This document shows, piece by piece, positions 45,033 through 54,026 of a stretch of 64,000 nucleotides of DNA. Within the stretch, counting starts at the first letter, position 1. Every line of letters begins with the position of its first letter. The DNA is taken from contig NZ_MAGP01000115.1 in NCBI RefSeq assembly GCF_002926165.1, forward strand, positions 1 through 64,000. The letters are read 5' to 3'. The notes beneath the pieces were generated by a model. That model did no database searches. It was not told where the DNA came from and saw only the letters and a list, made by a program, of their open reading frames with translations. Source of the stretch: Micromonospora chalcea. GTDB lineage: Bacteria > Actinomycetota > Actinomycetes > Mycobacteriales > Micromonosporaceae. The position numbers and the translations under genes were made by a program.

Positions 45033-45611
45033 GTGCCCAAGATCGTCGACCACGACGCGCGCCGTGCCGAGCTGGCGCGGGCGATGTGGCGGGTCGTCTA
45101 CCGCGACGGCGTCGGCGCCGCCACCGTGCGCAGCATCGCGGCCGAGGCGGGCTGGTCACCGAGCGCGCTGCGGCACTACTTCGCGACCCAGACCGAACTG
45201 CTGGTGTTCGCCATGGAGCACGTGCAGGCCGAGGCGGCCGAGCGGATCGCCGCCGACGACCGGACCGGCAGCCCCCGCGAGGTCGCCCAGCGGGTGCTGG
45301 AACACCTGCTGCCGCTGGACCGGCAGCGCGTCCGCGAGGCCGAGGTGTGGCTGCTGCTCGCCGCGCGCGCCCAGACCGACCCGGCCGCGCGAGCCCGGAT
45401 GGCCGAGGCGGACGACGGCATCCGCCGCGCCGCCGAGTTCGCCGTCTGCCTCCTCACCGGGGAACCGGCCCCCGACCCGGACGTCGCCGCCGGGCTGCAC
45501 GCCCTGCTCGACGGGCTCGCGCTGCACGCGCTGCTGCACCCCGAGCGGATGCCACCCGCGCGCGCCCGGGCGCTGCTCGGCGCGCACCTGGACACGCTCG
45601 CCGCGTCCTGA
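45033..45611 (+). CDS. TetR-family transcriptional regulator
   Basis: A 192-residue TetR-type repressor. The HTH is at about 8-52: RRAELARAMWRVVYRDGVGA, then ATVRSIAAEAGWSPSALRHYF. An all-helical ligand domain follows, including the GLHALLDGLALHALLHPERM segment common to the BetI-like TetR_C group. The GTG at 45033 has GGAGGG 4 nt upstream. The 69-bp gap to the divergent membrane protein gene is short, so one operator could control both. The ligand is unknown. Confidence 0.88.
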   Translation: MPKIVDHDARRAELARAMWRVVYRDGVGAATVRSIAAEAGWSPSALRHYFATQTELLVFAMEHVQAEAAERIAADDRTGSPREVAQRVLEHLLPLDRQRVREAEVWLLLAARAQTDPAARARMAEADDGIRRAAEFAVCLLTGEPAPDPDVAAGLHALLDGLALHALLHPERMPPARARALLGAHLDTLAAS

Positions 45612-45636
45612 CCGCCCTGGCCGCGTCCTGAGCGAC

Positions 45637-48381
45637 TCAGTCGCCCGGACGCCGGCCCATCGCCGCGCCCAGCTCGGCGCGGCTGGCGATGCCCAGCTTG
45701 CGGTAGACCCGGGCCAGGTTCGCCTCGACCGTCTTCGGGCTGATGTAGAGCGCGTCGGCGATGAGCCGGTTCGTCTGCCCCCGGGCGGCGAGCCGGGCGA
45801 CCCGCTCCTCCGTCGCGGTGAGGGCCGTCGGGGCCGGGGTGCGGGCGCCGATGCGGCCCAGCTCCGCCCGTGCCCGGTCGGCGAACGCGGACGCGCCGAG
45901 CGCGTCGAACTCGGCCACCGCCGCGTCGAGCGCCGCCCGCGCCTCCCGCCGCCGCCGCACCCGCCGGTACGCCCGCCCGGCCGCGAGCAGGCAGCGGGCC
46001 CGGTCCAGCGGCAGCACCGCCTCCGGCACCGTGGCCCGGGCCTGCGTCAGCGCGTCCAGCGCCTCGCCCGGGTCCGCGCCCGTCGCGCCGGCCAGCAGCA
46101 CCCGGCTGCGGGCCAGCCCGAGCGTCGTCCACGGCCGCGGCAGCCGCGCGTGCCGCCGGGCCAGCCGGTCCAGCGCCGCGTGCGCAGTGTCCAGGTCACC
46201 GGCGCCCACGCACGCCTCGATCCAGTCCGGCTCGAACCGCTGCCCCAGCGGCTCGACGATGCCCGAACCGTCCAGGTCGGCCGCGAGCGAGCCGTACGCC
46301 GCCGCGGCCGTGACCCACTCGCCCGAGGCGAGCGCCACCAGCCCGGTGAGCTGGTGGTGCAGCCGGCGGCTCCACGCGTCGCCGAGGTCGTCGTCGCGAC
46401 GTAGCCCGGCGGCGGTGGCACCCGCCCGCGCCAGCCGGCCCCGGTGCGCGTCGAGCATGCCGGCCAGCCAGCTCTCGCCCACCAGGCCGGTGCCGAGCTG
46501 CTCACCCAGGTCACGGGCGTCGGCGATGTGTGTACCGGCCTCGGCGAACCGCCCGGCGAGCAGTTCCGTCTCGCCGAGGTGGGTGAGCGCCTCGTGCCGC
46601 AGCGGGTCGTCCCCGCGCGCCACCGCCCGGTCCAGCATCAGGTGCAGCCGGGCCCGGGCCCGGTCGTGGTCGTCCACGGCCTTCCACCAGATCGCCGGCA
46701 CCGAGCCGGCCAGGTAGGACGGTTCGCCGGCCTCCAACGCCAGCGCCCGGTCGAGCAGGCCGGTCGGCGCCTCGCCACCGGCGCGTACCTCGTGGAAGAA
46801 AAACAGCAGCAGCGCGGCGGTGAACAGCGGGCGGTGGTCGTCGCGGTCGGAGAGCCGGGCGATCGCCGCCCGCGCGTGCGCCCGCGCGGCCTCCGGCTGG
46901 TCGTGGAACATCGTCAGGTGCGTGTGGATCCGCCCGGCCAGGTCCCCGCCGTCGCCGGCCGCGGCGAGCGCCTGCTCGGCCACGCGCACGGCGGTGACCA
47001 GGTCGTCGGCGCACCAGGCGACGAGGGCGCGCAACAGCAGCGCCTCACCCCGCTCGGCGCCGGTCAGCTCCTCGGCCGCGGCCTCGGCGGCCCGGCCGGC
47101 CGCCGCGTAGTCCCCGCTGTCGATGCGGCACTGCACCGCGTCGAGGCGACGCCGGTTGCGGTCGGCGGTGGCGGCCTGCGGGGTCAGCTCGGCCGCCCGG
47201 GCGTACCAGTCGGCGGCGAGCGCGGGCGCGCCGCGTATGCGCTGCCGGGCCGCGGCGGCGGCCAGGTCGGCGGCGACGTCCGCGTCCGGCGCGACAGCGC
47301 ACCGGGCCAGTTGCCGGGCCCGCTCGTCGGGGTCGGCGACCGCGCGGGCGAGCACCGCGTGCAGGCGCCTCCGGGCTCCCGGCGGGATGCTCTCCCGGAC
47401 CGCCGCGGCGTACCGGGGGTGGGCGAAGCTGATCCGGCTCGGCGTGACCACGACCAGCCCGGCGTCCTCCGCCGCGTCCAGCGCGCCGGGCGGCATGCCC
47501 GCCGCCGTCAGGTCCCGCATGTCCGGCACGGTCAGCAGCGCGGCCAGCCGGACCGCCTCCCGGCTCGGGCCGGGCAGCGCCCGCAGCGTCTCGGCGAGCA
47601 GCCGGCGCAGCGACGACGGTACGGGCAGGTCCTCGTCGTGCGCGGGTGGGCGGGGCAGCCGCAGCACCGCCCGGGCCAGTTCGACGGCGAGCAGCGGGTT
47701 GCCGTCGGCGTCGCGTGCCAGCCGCTCGACCAGCGGGCGGCTGAGCGTGCCGCCGAGGCGGGCCTGAAGGATGCGGTGCAGGTCGGGCGCGGGCAGCGGC
47801 GGTACGTCGGCGCGCAGCAGCGGGTGCCGGCCGGTCGGGTCGTCGTCCAGCCCGAGCGGCACCGGCGTCGCCGGGGTCTCGCCGGTGCGGTGGGTGGCCA
47901 GGACTGCGGGCCACCGGGACAGCCGGCGCAGCGCGAACCGCAGCGCCCGGGCGCTCGGCAGGTCCAGCCACTGCGGGTCGTCGACGGCGAGCAGGAGCCG
48001 GGGCGCGTCCGTGACCGCCGCGTCGAGCAGGGTGCGGGTGGCGGCGCCCACGGCCCGTTCGTCGACCGCCGCGCCGTCGTGCTCGCCGGTCAGGAGCACC
48101 ATGTCGGCCGCCGCGCGTTGCGGCGCCGGCAGCCCCGGTAGCGCGTCGGCCAGCGGGCGCAGCACGTCCGCCAGCGCCGCGTACGGCAAGGCGCTCTCGG
48201 CCTCGGTGGGCGCGGCGGACAGCACCCGCCAGCCGGTGCGCCGGGCGTGGTCGAGCACTGCTCGCCACAGCGTCGTCTTGCCGATGCCGCTGGGACCGTC
48301 GAGGAGCACCGGAGTGCCCGCCGCCAGGGCGCGCCACACCCGCTCGACGACCGCGTCGCGGCCGACCAGTGCGGCGTCCAT
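45637..48381 (-). CDS. LAL-type (large ATP-binding LuxR) transcriptional regulator
   Basis: A 914-residue MalT-like activator of the STAND group. The N-terminal AAA/NACHT ATPase has Walker A GPSGIGKTT (29-37) and Walker B-like LLLAVDDPQWLD. A long TPR-like helical middle follows (about 380-840). The LuxR HTH (about 848-910) reads LTATEERVARLAARGQTNRLIA and SPKTVEANLARVYRKLGI. Such proteins switch on by ATP and an effector. It lies 48 bp behind three lipoprotein genes and a sugar-permease-like gene in the same direction, and may regulate that set as MalT does for maltose uptake. Confidence 0.92.
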   Translation of the reverse strand: MDAALVGRDAVVERVWRALAAGTPVLLDGPSGIGKTTLWRAVLDHARRTGWRVLSAAPTEAESALPYAALADVLRPLADALPGLPAPQRAAADMVLLTGEHDGAAVDERAVGAATRTLLDAAVTDAPRLLLAVDDPQWLDLPSARALRFALRRLSRWPAVLATHRTGETPATPVPLGLDDDPTGRHPLLRADVPPLPAPDLHRILQARLGGTLSRPLVERLARDADGNPLLAVELARAVLRLPRPPAHDEDLPVPSSLRRLLAETLRALPGPSREAVRLAALLTVPDMRDLTAAGMPPGALDAAEDAGLVVVTPSRISFAHPRYAAAVRESIPPGARRRLHAVLARAVADPDERARQLARCAVAPDADVAADLAAAAARQRIRGAPALAADWYARAAELTPQAATADRNRRRLDAVQCRIDSGDYAAAGRAAEAAAEELTGAERGEALLLRALVAWCADDLVTAVRVAEQALAAAGDGGDLAGRIHTHLTMFHDQPEAARAHARAAIARLSDRDDHRPLFTAALLLFFFHEVRAGGEAPTGLLDRALALEAGEPSYLAGSVPAIWWKAVDDHDRARARLHLMLDRAVARGDDPLRHEALTHLGETELLAGRFAEAGTHIADARDLGEQLGTGLVGESWLAGMLDAHRGRLARAGATAAGLRRDDDLGDAWSRRLHHQLTGLVALASGEWVTAAAAYGSLAADLDGSGIVEPLGQRFEPDWIEACVGAGDLDTAHAALDRLARRHARLPRPWTTLGLARSRVLLAGATGADPGEALDALTQARATVPEAVLPLDRARCLLAAGRAYRRVRRRREARAALDAAVAEFDALGASAFADRARAELGRIGARTPAPTALTATEERVARLAARGQTNRLIADALYISPKTVEANLARVYRKLGIASRAELGAAMGRRPGD

Positions 48382-48429
48382 GGCGGGATGGTGGCACAGC
48401 CGCGCCCCCGAACCCAGCGTCGGCGCGGC

Positions 48430-49863
48430 CTAGCCCGGAACCTGTCCGCATATCGAGACGGGCGGGATCACCTCCTGGTTGCGGTAGACGTCGGCGCTCC
48501 AACTCGGCCCGCTGGTCGCCGCGATCGGCGGGATCCGGGGCGCCCGGGACGGGCTGAGCAGGCTGAGGAACTTGTTGATCACTTGGACGACGGGTTCCAG
48601 GATGCGGTAGCCGATGCCGAACCTCGCCCGTACGCCGAGGCCGACGCCCCGGCACACCGCGTACGGGGCGCCGAGCGCGGACCCGATCGTGGCCCCGTAC
48701 GAGGTGACCAGCTCGAACCAGATGCCGGCGGTGAACAGGAACGCGCTGATCCCCATGGTGAACCGCACGCCGTGCCGCACGACCAGCCCCATCACGCCGA
48801 CCGGCACGCCGGTGAGCGAGTCGAGCAGGCTCACCCGGCGCGCGAAGCCCTCCGTCACGCGCGACCCCACCTGGCCGTTCGCGTAGCCGAACCCGAGCTT
48901 GCCGGCCAGGGCGTACTCGCCGGAGCCGCGGAACGTGCCCAGTTTCGCGCCGAACGCGGTGGCCACCTCCAGCGTCTGGCTCACCGTGAACGACAGCGGC
49001 AGGCCGGCGACCAGTCCGATCGGGAACGCGATGTCGACCGGGACCGGGAACGTCTTGCGGTGGTTCTGCCCGCCGTCGACGCCGGCGGTGAAGTCCACCT
49101 TGATGCCGAAGCCGCCGCCGATCTCCAGTTCGGCCCGGGTCACCTTGCCCGCGCCGATGGCCAGATGGAACGACGCGGCCGGGCGGCCGACAGTCAGGGT
49201 GACGGTGCCGGCGAGCCGGACGCCGCCGTCGTCGTACGTGAAGTGCGTGCCGACGCCACCGGCGCAGCAGAACGTCCGTACCCGGTAGCCGTGGGCGCTC
49301 GCGGCGGCCTGCCCGCCCGGCGCGGGCGGCGGCTGCGCGGGCGCGACGGCGAGCGGCCGGGATCGGCCGAGCGTGCCGCCGGCCGCCGCGGCGTCCCGGG
49401 TCCACGACGGCTCACCGGCCACGTAGACGGTCGGCTGGTCGAGGGTGACGTCGTCCCCGCCGAACGTGCCGTCGCGGATCACCTCGGTGAGTGTGACCGG
49501 GCCTATCGTGACGACCAGGTCGCCGCCTTCCTCGACCAGGTCGAGCACCCGGCCCACGCCGCGTCCGGTGAGGAACATGACCCGGCCGGGCGCGAGCCGG
49601 TCGGCGTCGCGCGCGCCGGGGTCGAGCCGCCAGGTCAGCCCGTCCGGGCTCACCGACCGCACGGTGCGGCTGCCGCCGCCGACCAGCACCACGTCCGGTT
49701 GCAGCGTGACGTCCTTCCCGGGCGCCGGCGCCTGCCCGTACCGGGGCTGCCCGTCGTCGGCCGCGTCGGCCGGGCCGGGCGTGGGGCCGCCGCAGCCGGT
49801 CACCGCCAGCAGCGCCGCCACGCCGGCCGCGAGCAGCCGACGGCCGCGCACCGGCCGCCTCAC
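48430..49863 (-). CDS. Large hypothetical lipoprotein rich in glycine beta-strand repeats
   Basis: A 477-residue putative lipoprotein. The start (GTG at 49863, GTGA overlap with the upstream gene) gives a basic N-region, a hydrophobic core and the lipobox AVTGC (C near 24). An N-terminal part (about 40-190) is beta-rich. From about 195 to 430 there are many short alternating strands with Gly turns (AELEIGGGFGIKVDFTAGVD, LAGKLGFGYANGQVGSRV, VGLGVRARFGIGYRILEP), a look reminiscent of outer-membrane beta-barrels although this is a monoderm genome. No known domain is recognised. Confidence 0.7.
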   Translation of the reverse strand: MRRPVRGRRLLAAGVAALLAVTGCGGPTPGPADAADDGQPRYGQAPAPGKDVTLQPDVVLVGGGSRTVRSVSPDGLTWRLDPGARDADRLAPGRVMFLTGRGVGRVLDLVEEGGDLVVTIGPVTLTEVIRDGTFGGDDVTLDQPTVYVAGEPSWTRDAAAAGGTLGRSRPLAVAPAQPPPAPGGQAAASAHGYRVRTFCCAGGVGTHFTYDDGGVRLAGTVTLTVGRPAASFHLAIGAGKVTRAELEIGGGFGIKVDFTAGVDGGQNHRKTFPVPVDIAFPIGLVAGLPLSFTVSQTLEVATAFGAKLGTFRGSGEYALAGKLGFGYANGQVGSRVTEGFARRVSLLDSLTGVPVGVMGLVVRHGVRFTMGISAFLFTAGIWFELVTSYGATIGSALGAPYAVCRGVGLGVRARFGIGYRILEPVVQVINKFLSLLSPSRAPRIPPIAATSGPSWSADVYRNQEVIPPVSICGQVPG

Positions 49864-50405
49864 ATCCGGCCGGCGACGGTACGGGCGAGCCGTTCCAGCG
49901 GCGCCCGGTTCTCCTGCGGGTCGTTGAGCCGCACCAGCCGCACCGCGACCCACAGGTCGCCCTTGCGCAGGAAGAACGCCTCCGCGGTGAGCAGAGCCTC
50001 GTCGGCAGTGCCGGCCAGCTCACGGATCTCGTGCTCGAGTTGCCGCTCGATGTCGAGGTACTTCTTGGCGCCGTCGCCCACGAACACCTCGACCTGGGCG
50101 GTCGGCCCGCTCGTCGGCCCCGTGTAGGTGCAGGACTGCCCCGCGGCGACCGGCTCGTCGAGGGGCGTGCCGGCGAGACGTTCGGCGTCGGCCTTGGACA
50201 CCAGCGCGCAGGCGTCCGGCCCGGCGGCGTCGTCCACCGGTTCGGCGCTCGGCTCGGCCGGCGCCTCCCCGGTCGGGTCCGCGACCGGCGAGCCCGCGCC
50301 GGGCGCGGCGGCACCGGCGGCCGGCGGTTCGTCGCCGCCGCAACCGGCCGGCGCGGTGAACAATGTCGCGGTCAACGCGAGCGCGATCAGTCGACGGGTT
50401 CGCAT
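49860..50405 (-). CDS. DUF3558-like lipoprotein
   Basis: A 181-residue secreted lipoprotein. The signal and lipobox (TAPAGC, C22) are followed by a Pro/Ala/Glu-rich spacer and a globular part (about 62-181). It begins DACALVSKADAERLAGTPLD and SCTYTG, the paired-Cys opening of DUF3558 proteins. The function is unknown. It overlaps the large lipoprotein gene by 4 nt and starts 12 bp after another lipoprotein with the same domain plan, so the two may be paralogues acting together outside the membrane. Confidence 0.82.
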   Translation of the reverse strand: MRTRRLIALALTATLFTAPAGCGGDEPPAAGAAAPGAGSPVADPTGEAPAEPSAEPVDDAAGPDACALVSKADAERLAGTPLDEPVAAGQSCTYTGPTSGPTAQVEVFVGDGAKKYLDIERQLEHEIRELAGTADEALLTAEAFFLRKGDLWVAVRLVRLNDPQENRAPLERLARTVAGRM

Positions 50406-50417
50406 GCCGGCCCCCGC

Positions 50418-50969
50418 TCAGGCCGGGATCGCGTCGAGCGTGCGGCGCAGGATCTGCTCGTTGCCGGCGGTGCCGCCGCCGAAGCTGCTGATCGTCACCG
50501 TGTACGTGCCCTTGCCGTCGATCAGCACCGCCTCGCCGCGCACGTCCTTGACCGCGAGGTAACCCCGCTCGCCCCGGTCCAGGTCGACGACCTTCTCGTA
50601 CTGCTGGCCGGCCTGCTCGTGCTGGTAGTCGTAGGTGGCCTTGCCGGCGGTGGCCGAGGCCGTGGTGACCGCCAGCTGGGCGATGCCGTCGCCGAACGAG
50701 CAGTTGCCCTCGTCGCGCAGCTTCCGGTCGACCAGTTCGGAGACCTGGGCGGCGGTGAACGGGCACGGCGGTCGCACGTCGTCCACCGCGCCCGCGTCGG
50801 TGTCGCCGCCGTCCTCGCCCGCCACGGTGTCGGCCGCGCCTCCGTCGAGCACGTCGCCGCCGGAGTCGCACCCGGCCGGCGCGAGCAGGGCGAGCAGCAC
50901 CAGGGGCAGCGCCAGGCGGGCGCGGTGGAGACGGGCGGTCCGGGCCGGTGTGAGCGCGTCAGTTGCCAT
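50418..50969 (-). CDS. Lipoprotein with DUF3558-like layout
   Basis: A 183-residue lipoprotein: signal (ARLALPLVLLALL), lipobox LAPAGC (C34), acidic Asp/Gly-rich spacer (35-68), then a globular domain. That domain begins PPCPFTAAQVSELVDRKLRD and NCSFGDG, again two Cys about 20 residues apart as in its downstream neighbour. The strand-rich end (YLAVKDVRGEAVLIDGKGTY) is similar too. The ATG at 50969 lies 47 bp after the permease gene. The role is unknown. A ligand-handling partner for the permease is one idea, but it is far too small for a normal sugar-binding protein. Confidence 0.8.
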   Translation of the reverse strand: MATDALTPARTARLHRARLALPLVLLALLAPAGCDSGGDVLDGGAADTVAGEDGGDTDAGAVDDVRPPCPFTAAQVSELVDRKLRDEGNCSFGDGIAQLAVTTASATAGKATYDYQHEQAGQQYEKVVDLDRGERGYLAVKDVRGEAVLIDGKGTYTVTISSFGGGTAGNEQILRRTLDAIPA

Positions 50970-51016
50970 GCCTGCGACGCTAGGCGCGACGTCACCGCCG
51001 GTAATCGGGGGTTTCC

Positions 51017-52717
51017 CTATGCGGTGACCTTGGCGGCAGGCTCGCGCGCCCCGGTAGGCGGCGTGTCCGGGCCGCCGCGCCACCCCACCCGGACGGCGAG
51101 CCGATCCAGGTAGCCGACCATGAGCGCGACGAACAACACCACGAACAGGATCAGCATGGGCAGCGGCAGGACCAGGCCCAGCGGAAGCTCGACCCCGGCG
51201 CCGAAGGCGCGGCCGGCGATCATCTGCACCAGCGCGGGAGCGGTGAGGCTGTCCGGGCCCCGGCCCACGAGCATCGACCACAACGGCGACTGGGCGTGTG
51301 CCAGCCAGGTCGGCAACGCGGTCACGGCCAGCATCGGCAGCGCCGGCAGCAGCAGCGTACGGCCGGCGCCGCCGCCGGAACGCCACCGCTCGTGCTGGCC
51401 CCGGAACAGCAGCGTGAACGCGAACAGCGCGGGCACCGACAGCCAGGTCGGCGGCACCAGGCCGAGGAACAGGCCCAGCTGTTCGCGCTCCATCGTGCGT
51501 TCGAAATTGGCGATGGCCAGCGGGCCGGCGCCGACGAACAACCACGGCGCGAACGGCACCAGCAGCAGCTCGCTCCAGCGCCCCAGCGGGCGCAGCGCGC
51601 CGATCCCGAACCCGGCCAGCGCCGCGACCGTCACCGCGACGAGTGTGGACAGCAGCGGCGGCACCCAGGTGTTGGCGAACAGGTTCGCCGTCTCGACCCC
51701 CTTGGGCAGGGGCCCGGTGTCGGCGGAGAAGTTCCGCAGCCACGGCAGCGACGCCCAGACGGTCACGCCGAGGACGACGACGAGCGCGACAGCGGTCAGC
51801 CCGACGAGCAGCGGCCGGCGGCCGGTGAAGGATTCCGCCTCCCGGACGGCCGGGCCGTCCCGCCAGCCGTCGAACTCGATGCGCAGCCGGGTGGCCAGGA
51901 TGAGCGCCACCGCGGCCATCCCGAGCAGCCCGAGCAGCACCAGCAGCAGCGTCGACGTGGCGGACCCGACACCGAAGCGCATCGTCCGGAAGGTGGTCTG
52001 CACGGCGGTGAACACCGGCGTCGCAGTGGATTCGCCGCGCGGCCCGCCGCCGGTCAGGATCACCGGGGCGGTGTAGGTCTGCAGGGCGGCGGCGAGGACG
52101 CCCAGGCCGAGCAGCCCGCCGACAGTCAGCATGGCGGGCGCGGGCCGCTGGTCGGGGTCGCGGCGGCGCAGGGCGCTCAGGTACAGCGTCGCGGCCACCG
52201 CGACGACCAGCCCGAACGTCACCTGTGCCAGCGCCGAGACGAGGAACGTCCGGGGGGACTGCAGATCCTGGGTGAGGGTGCCGTCCTCGATGCCCTCGGC
52301 GCGCCGGCCGAGGTACACCGCGACCGGCGCGAACGCGGCGAGCGGCAGCGCCAGCACGCCCCGGGTGACCAGGCGGGCGACCCGGCCGGCCCGGTCGGCG
52401 AGGACGGCGAGCAGCGGCGCGGCGAGCAGCGCCACCGCCAGCGGGATCAGGGCGAGCAGCACCGCGAACCCGACCTGCCCGGCGAAGCCGGAGGTGAGGG
52501 CGGCCTCGTAGTTCGCCGTACCGGCCGACTCGCCCGAGCCGCGCGGCCCGTCACCCTGGAAGCTGCGGGCCACTGTAGACAGGGTGGGCAGGACGTACGA
52601 CCAGACCCAGGCGATCACGGCCGGGACGATCAGCGCCAGCCCGATCAGGGTCTGCGCCGGGCGGTTCGGCTGGGTGTGCTGGGGCGCTGGCGCCTGCGGT
52701 GTTGCCGGCTGATTCAT
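51017..52717 (-). CDS. Single-chain double permease resembling fused MalF and MalG
   Basis: A 566-residue polytopic protein with two permease-like halves. The first (about 20-290) has the MalF-type start LIGLALIVPAVIAWVWSYVL, a periplasmic-style loop, and YTAPVILTGGGPRGESTAT, the region of the MalF ALTGGGP signature. The second (about 310-560) begins with one helix and WASLPWLRNFS, then NTWVPPLLSTLVAVTVAALAGF as in MalG. The cytoplasmic EAA loops are poorly conserved. No ATPase or full-size solute-binding protein is adjacent. The ATG at 52717 is family-consistent. Confidence 0.78.
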   Translation of the reverse strand: MNQPATPQAPAPQHTQPNRPAQTLIGLALIVPAVIAWVWSYVLPTLSTVARSFQGDGPRGSGESAGTANYEAALTSGFAGQVGFAVLLALIPLAVALLAAPLLAVLADRAGRVARLVTRGVLALPLAAFAPVAVYLGRRAEGIEDGTLTQDLQSPRTFLVSALAQVTFGLVVAVAATLYLSALRRRDPDQRPAPAMLTVGGLLGLGVLAAALQTYTAPVILTGGGPRGESTATPVFTAVQTTFRTMRFGVGSATSTLLLVLLGLLGMAAVALILATRLRIEFDGWRDGPAVREAESFTGRRPLLVGLTAVALVVVLGVTVWASLPWLRNFSADTGPLPKGVETANLFANTWVPPLLSTLVAVTVAALAGFGIGALRPLGRWSELLLVPFAPWLFVGAGPLAIANFERTMEREQLGLFLGLVPPTWLSVPALFAFTLLFRGQHERWRSGGGAGRTLLLPALPMLAVTALPTWLAHAQSPLWSMLVGRGPDSLTAPALVQMIAGRAFGAGVELPLGLVLPLPMLILFVVLFVALMVGYLDRLAVRVGWRGGPDTPPTGAREPAAKVTA

Positions 52718-52830
52718 CGGGACATCCACCCTCGAAGATCGACGATCACGGCCGTCGCGACGGTAACCGATGCCGTCCACGTCGGCAGCGCGACCGGACC
52801 GCTGCCGGGCGGGCGGCTACTGTCGCAACC

Positions 52831-53760
52831 GTGCGGAGCAAGCAGGAGCTGACCACGGCGATCCGGGGACGACGGCGGGCGGCGCTGGTGGTCAACGCCC
52901 ACTCCCGCCGTGGCCGGCGGCTCTACGACACCGTCCACGGCCGCCTGCGCGCGGCCGGGTTCACGCTGCTCGGCGCGTACCAGGCCGACCGGCCCGGCGA
53001 ACTGGACCGGGTGCTCGCCGAGGCCGCCGACCTGGGCCCGGACCTGCTGGTCACCGTCGGCGGCGACGGCACCGTCGGCGCGGCCGCCCGGCTGCTCGCC
53101 CACCGGGACGTCGCGCTGGGTCTGCTGCCGCTGGGCACCACCAACAACTTCGCCCGCACCGTCGGCGTGCCGCTCGACCTGGACGCCGCGATCGCGGTGC
53201 TCACCGACGGCAAGGTGATCGACGTCGACCTGGGCCTGATCGGCGACACCCGGTTCACCAACCACGTCGGGATCGGGCTGTCCGCCGACATCATGCAGGC
53301 CGCGCCGCCGGGGCTGAAGCGGGCCGCCGGGCGGCTCGCGTACCCGATGACCGGGCTGGGTCTGCTGGCCCGGCACCGGCCGCTGCGCGTGACGGTCCGC
53401 GCCGAGGGACGCGAGCACACGTTCACCACCCATCAGGTGTACGTGGCAAACGGCGGTTTCCACGCCGGCCGCCCGATCACCGCCGACGCCACCGCCGACG
53501 ACCGGCTGCTGGTCGCGTACCCGGTGGGTGGGCCGACCCGGCGCGGGCTGCTGCGCGAGACGGCGCGCAACGCGCCGGCCGGCCACCGCCGCACGCTCGG
53601 CGACGAGCCGTTCCTGGCGGTACGCCAGCTGTGGCTGGACACCGACCGGCCGGCCCGTATCGAGGTCGACGGCGAGCCGTACGGGCAGACCCCGGTCCGG
53701 ATCGGTCTGGACCCGAACGCGCTGCGGCTGATGGCCCGGGCGGACAGCCCGGACCACTGA
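52831..53760 (+). CDS. Diacylglycerol kinase-family (YegS/LCB5-like) lipid kinase
   Basis: A 309-residue lipid kinase. The motifs are VNAHSRRGRR near the start, GGDGT at 77-81 and GTTNNFAR (102-109), then the FTNHVGIGLSADIM strand region and a beta-sandwich ending DGEPYGQTPVRIGL. The motif set is the canonical one, unlike the Met variant in the kinase at 20.8 kb, so this is the more conventional of the two. It should act at the membrane on diacylglycerol or a glycolipid. The GTG at 52831 is chosen. It is divergent from the permease gene. Confidence 0.92.
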   Translation: MRSKQELTTAIRGRRRAALVVNAHSRRGRRLYDTVHGRLRAAGFTLLGAYQADRPGELDRVLAEAADLGPDLLVTVGGDGTVGAAARLLAHRDVALGLLPLGTTNNFARTVGVPLDLDAAIAVLTDGKVIDVDLGLIGDTRFTNHVGIGLSADIMQAAPPGLKRAAGRLAYPMTGLGLLARHRPLRVTVRAEGREHTFTTHQVYVANGGFHAGRPITADATADDRLLVAYPVGGPTRRGLLRETARNAPAGHRRTLGDEPFLAVRQLWLDTDRPARIEVDGEPYGQTPVRIGLDPNALRLMARADSPDH

Positions 53761-53765
53761 GCCGG

Positions 53766-54026
53766 TCAGGCCCAGTGCTCCTCGTCGGGCAGCGGGATCT
53801 CCGTGTTCTGCTCCACCGCGTCGGCGGCGGTCAGATCGTCGCGTACCGACTCGCCCAGGCCGGCCCGGTCGCTCAGCGGGCGCAGCACGCCCTGCTCGGC
53901 CAGGTCCGCCTCGCTCGCCTCGGGCACCGCCCTGTCGACCGTGTCGGGTGGCCCGACGAGCGTCTCGTCCTGCCGCTGTTCCTGCGCGTCGGCCTCGGGC
54001 GGGCGGCGCAGCGCGTCCTCGCTCAC
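53766..54026 (-). CDS. Small acidic hypothetical protein coupled to DUF2267
   Basis: An 86-residue very acidic protein (many Glu/Asp, ending NTEIPLPDEEHWA) with no Cys and no hydrophobic helix, probably partly disordered. It begins at a GTG overlapping the stop of the DUF2267 gene (GTGA), so it is translationally coupled and the pair is likely one functional unit. I do not recognise a family. Confidence 0.65.
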   Translation of the reverse strand: MSEDALRRPPEADAQEQRQDETLVGPPDTVDRAVPEASEADLAEQGVLRPLSDRAGLGESVRDDLTAADAVEQNTEIPLPDEEHWA

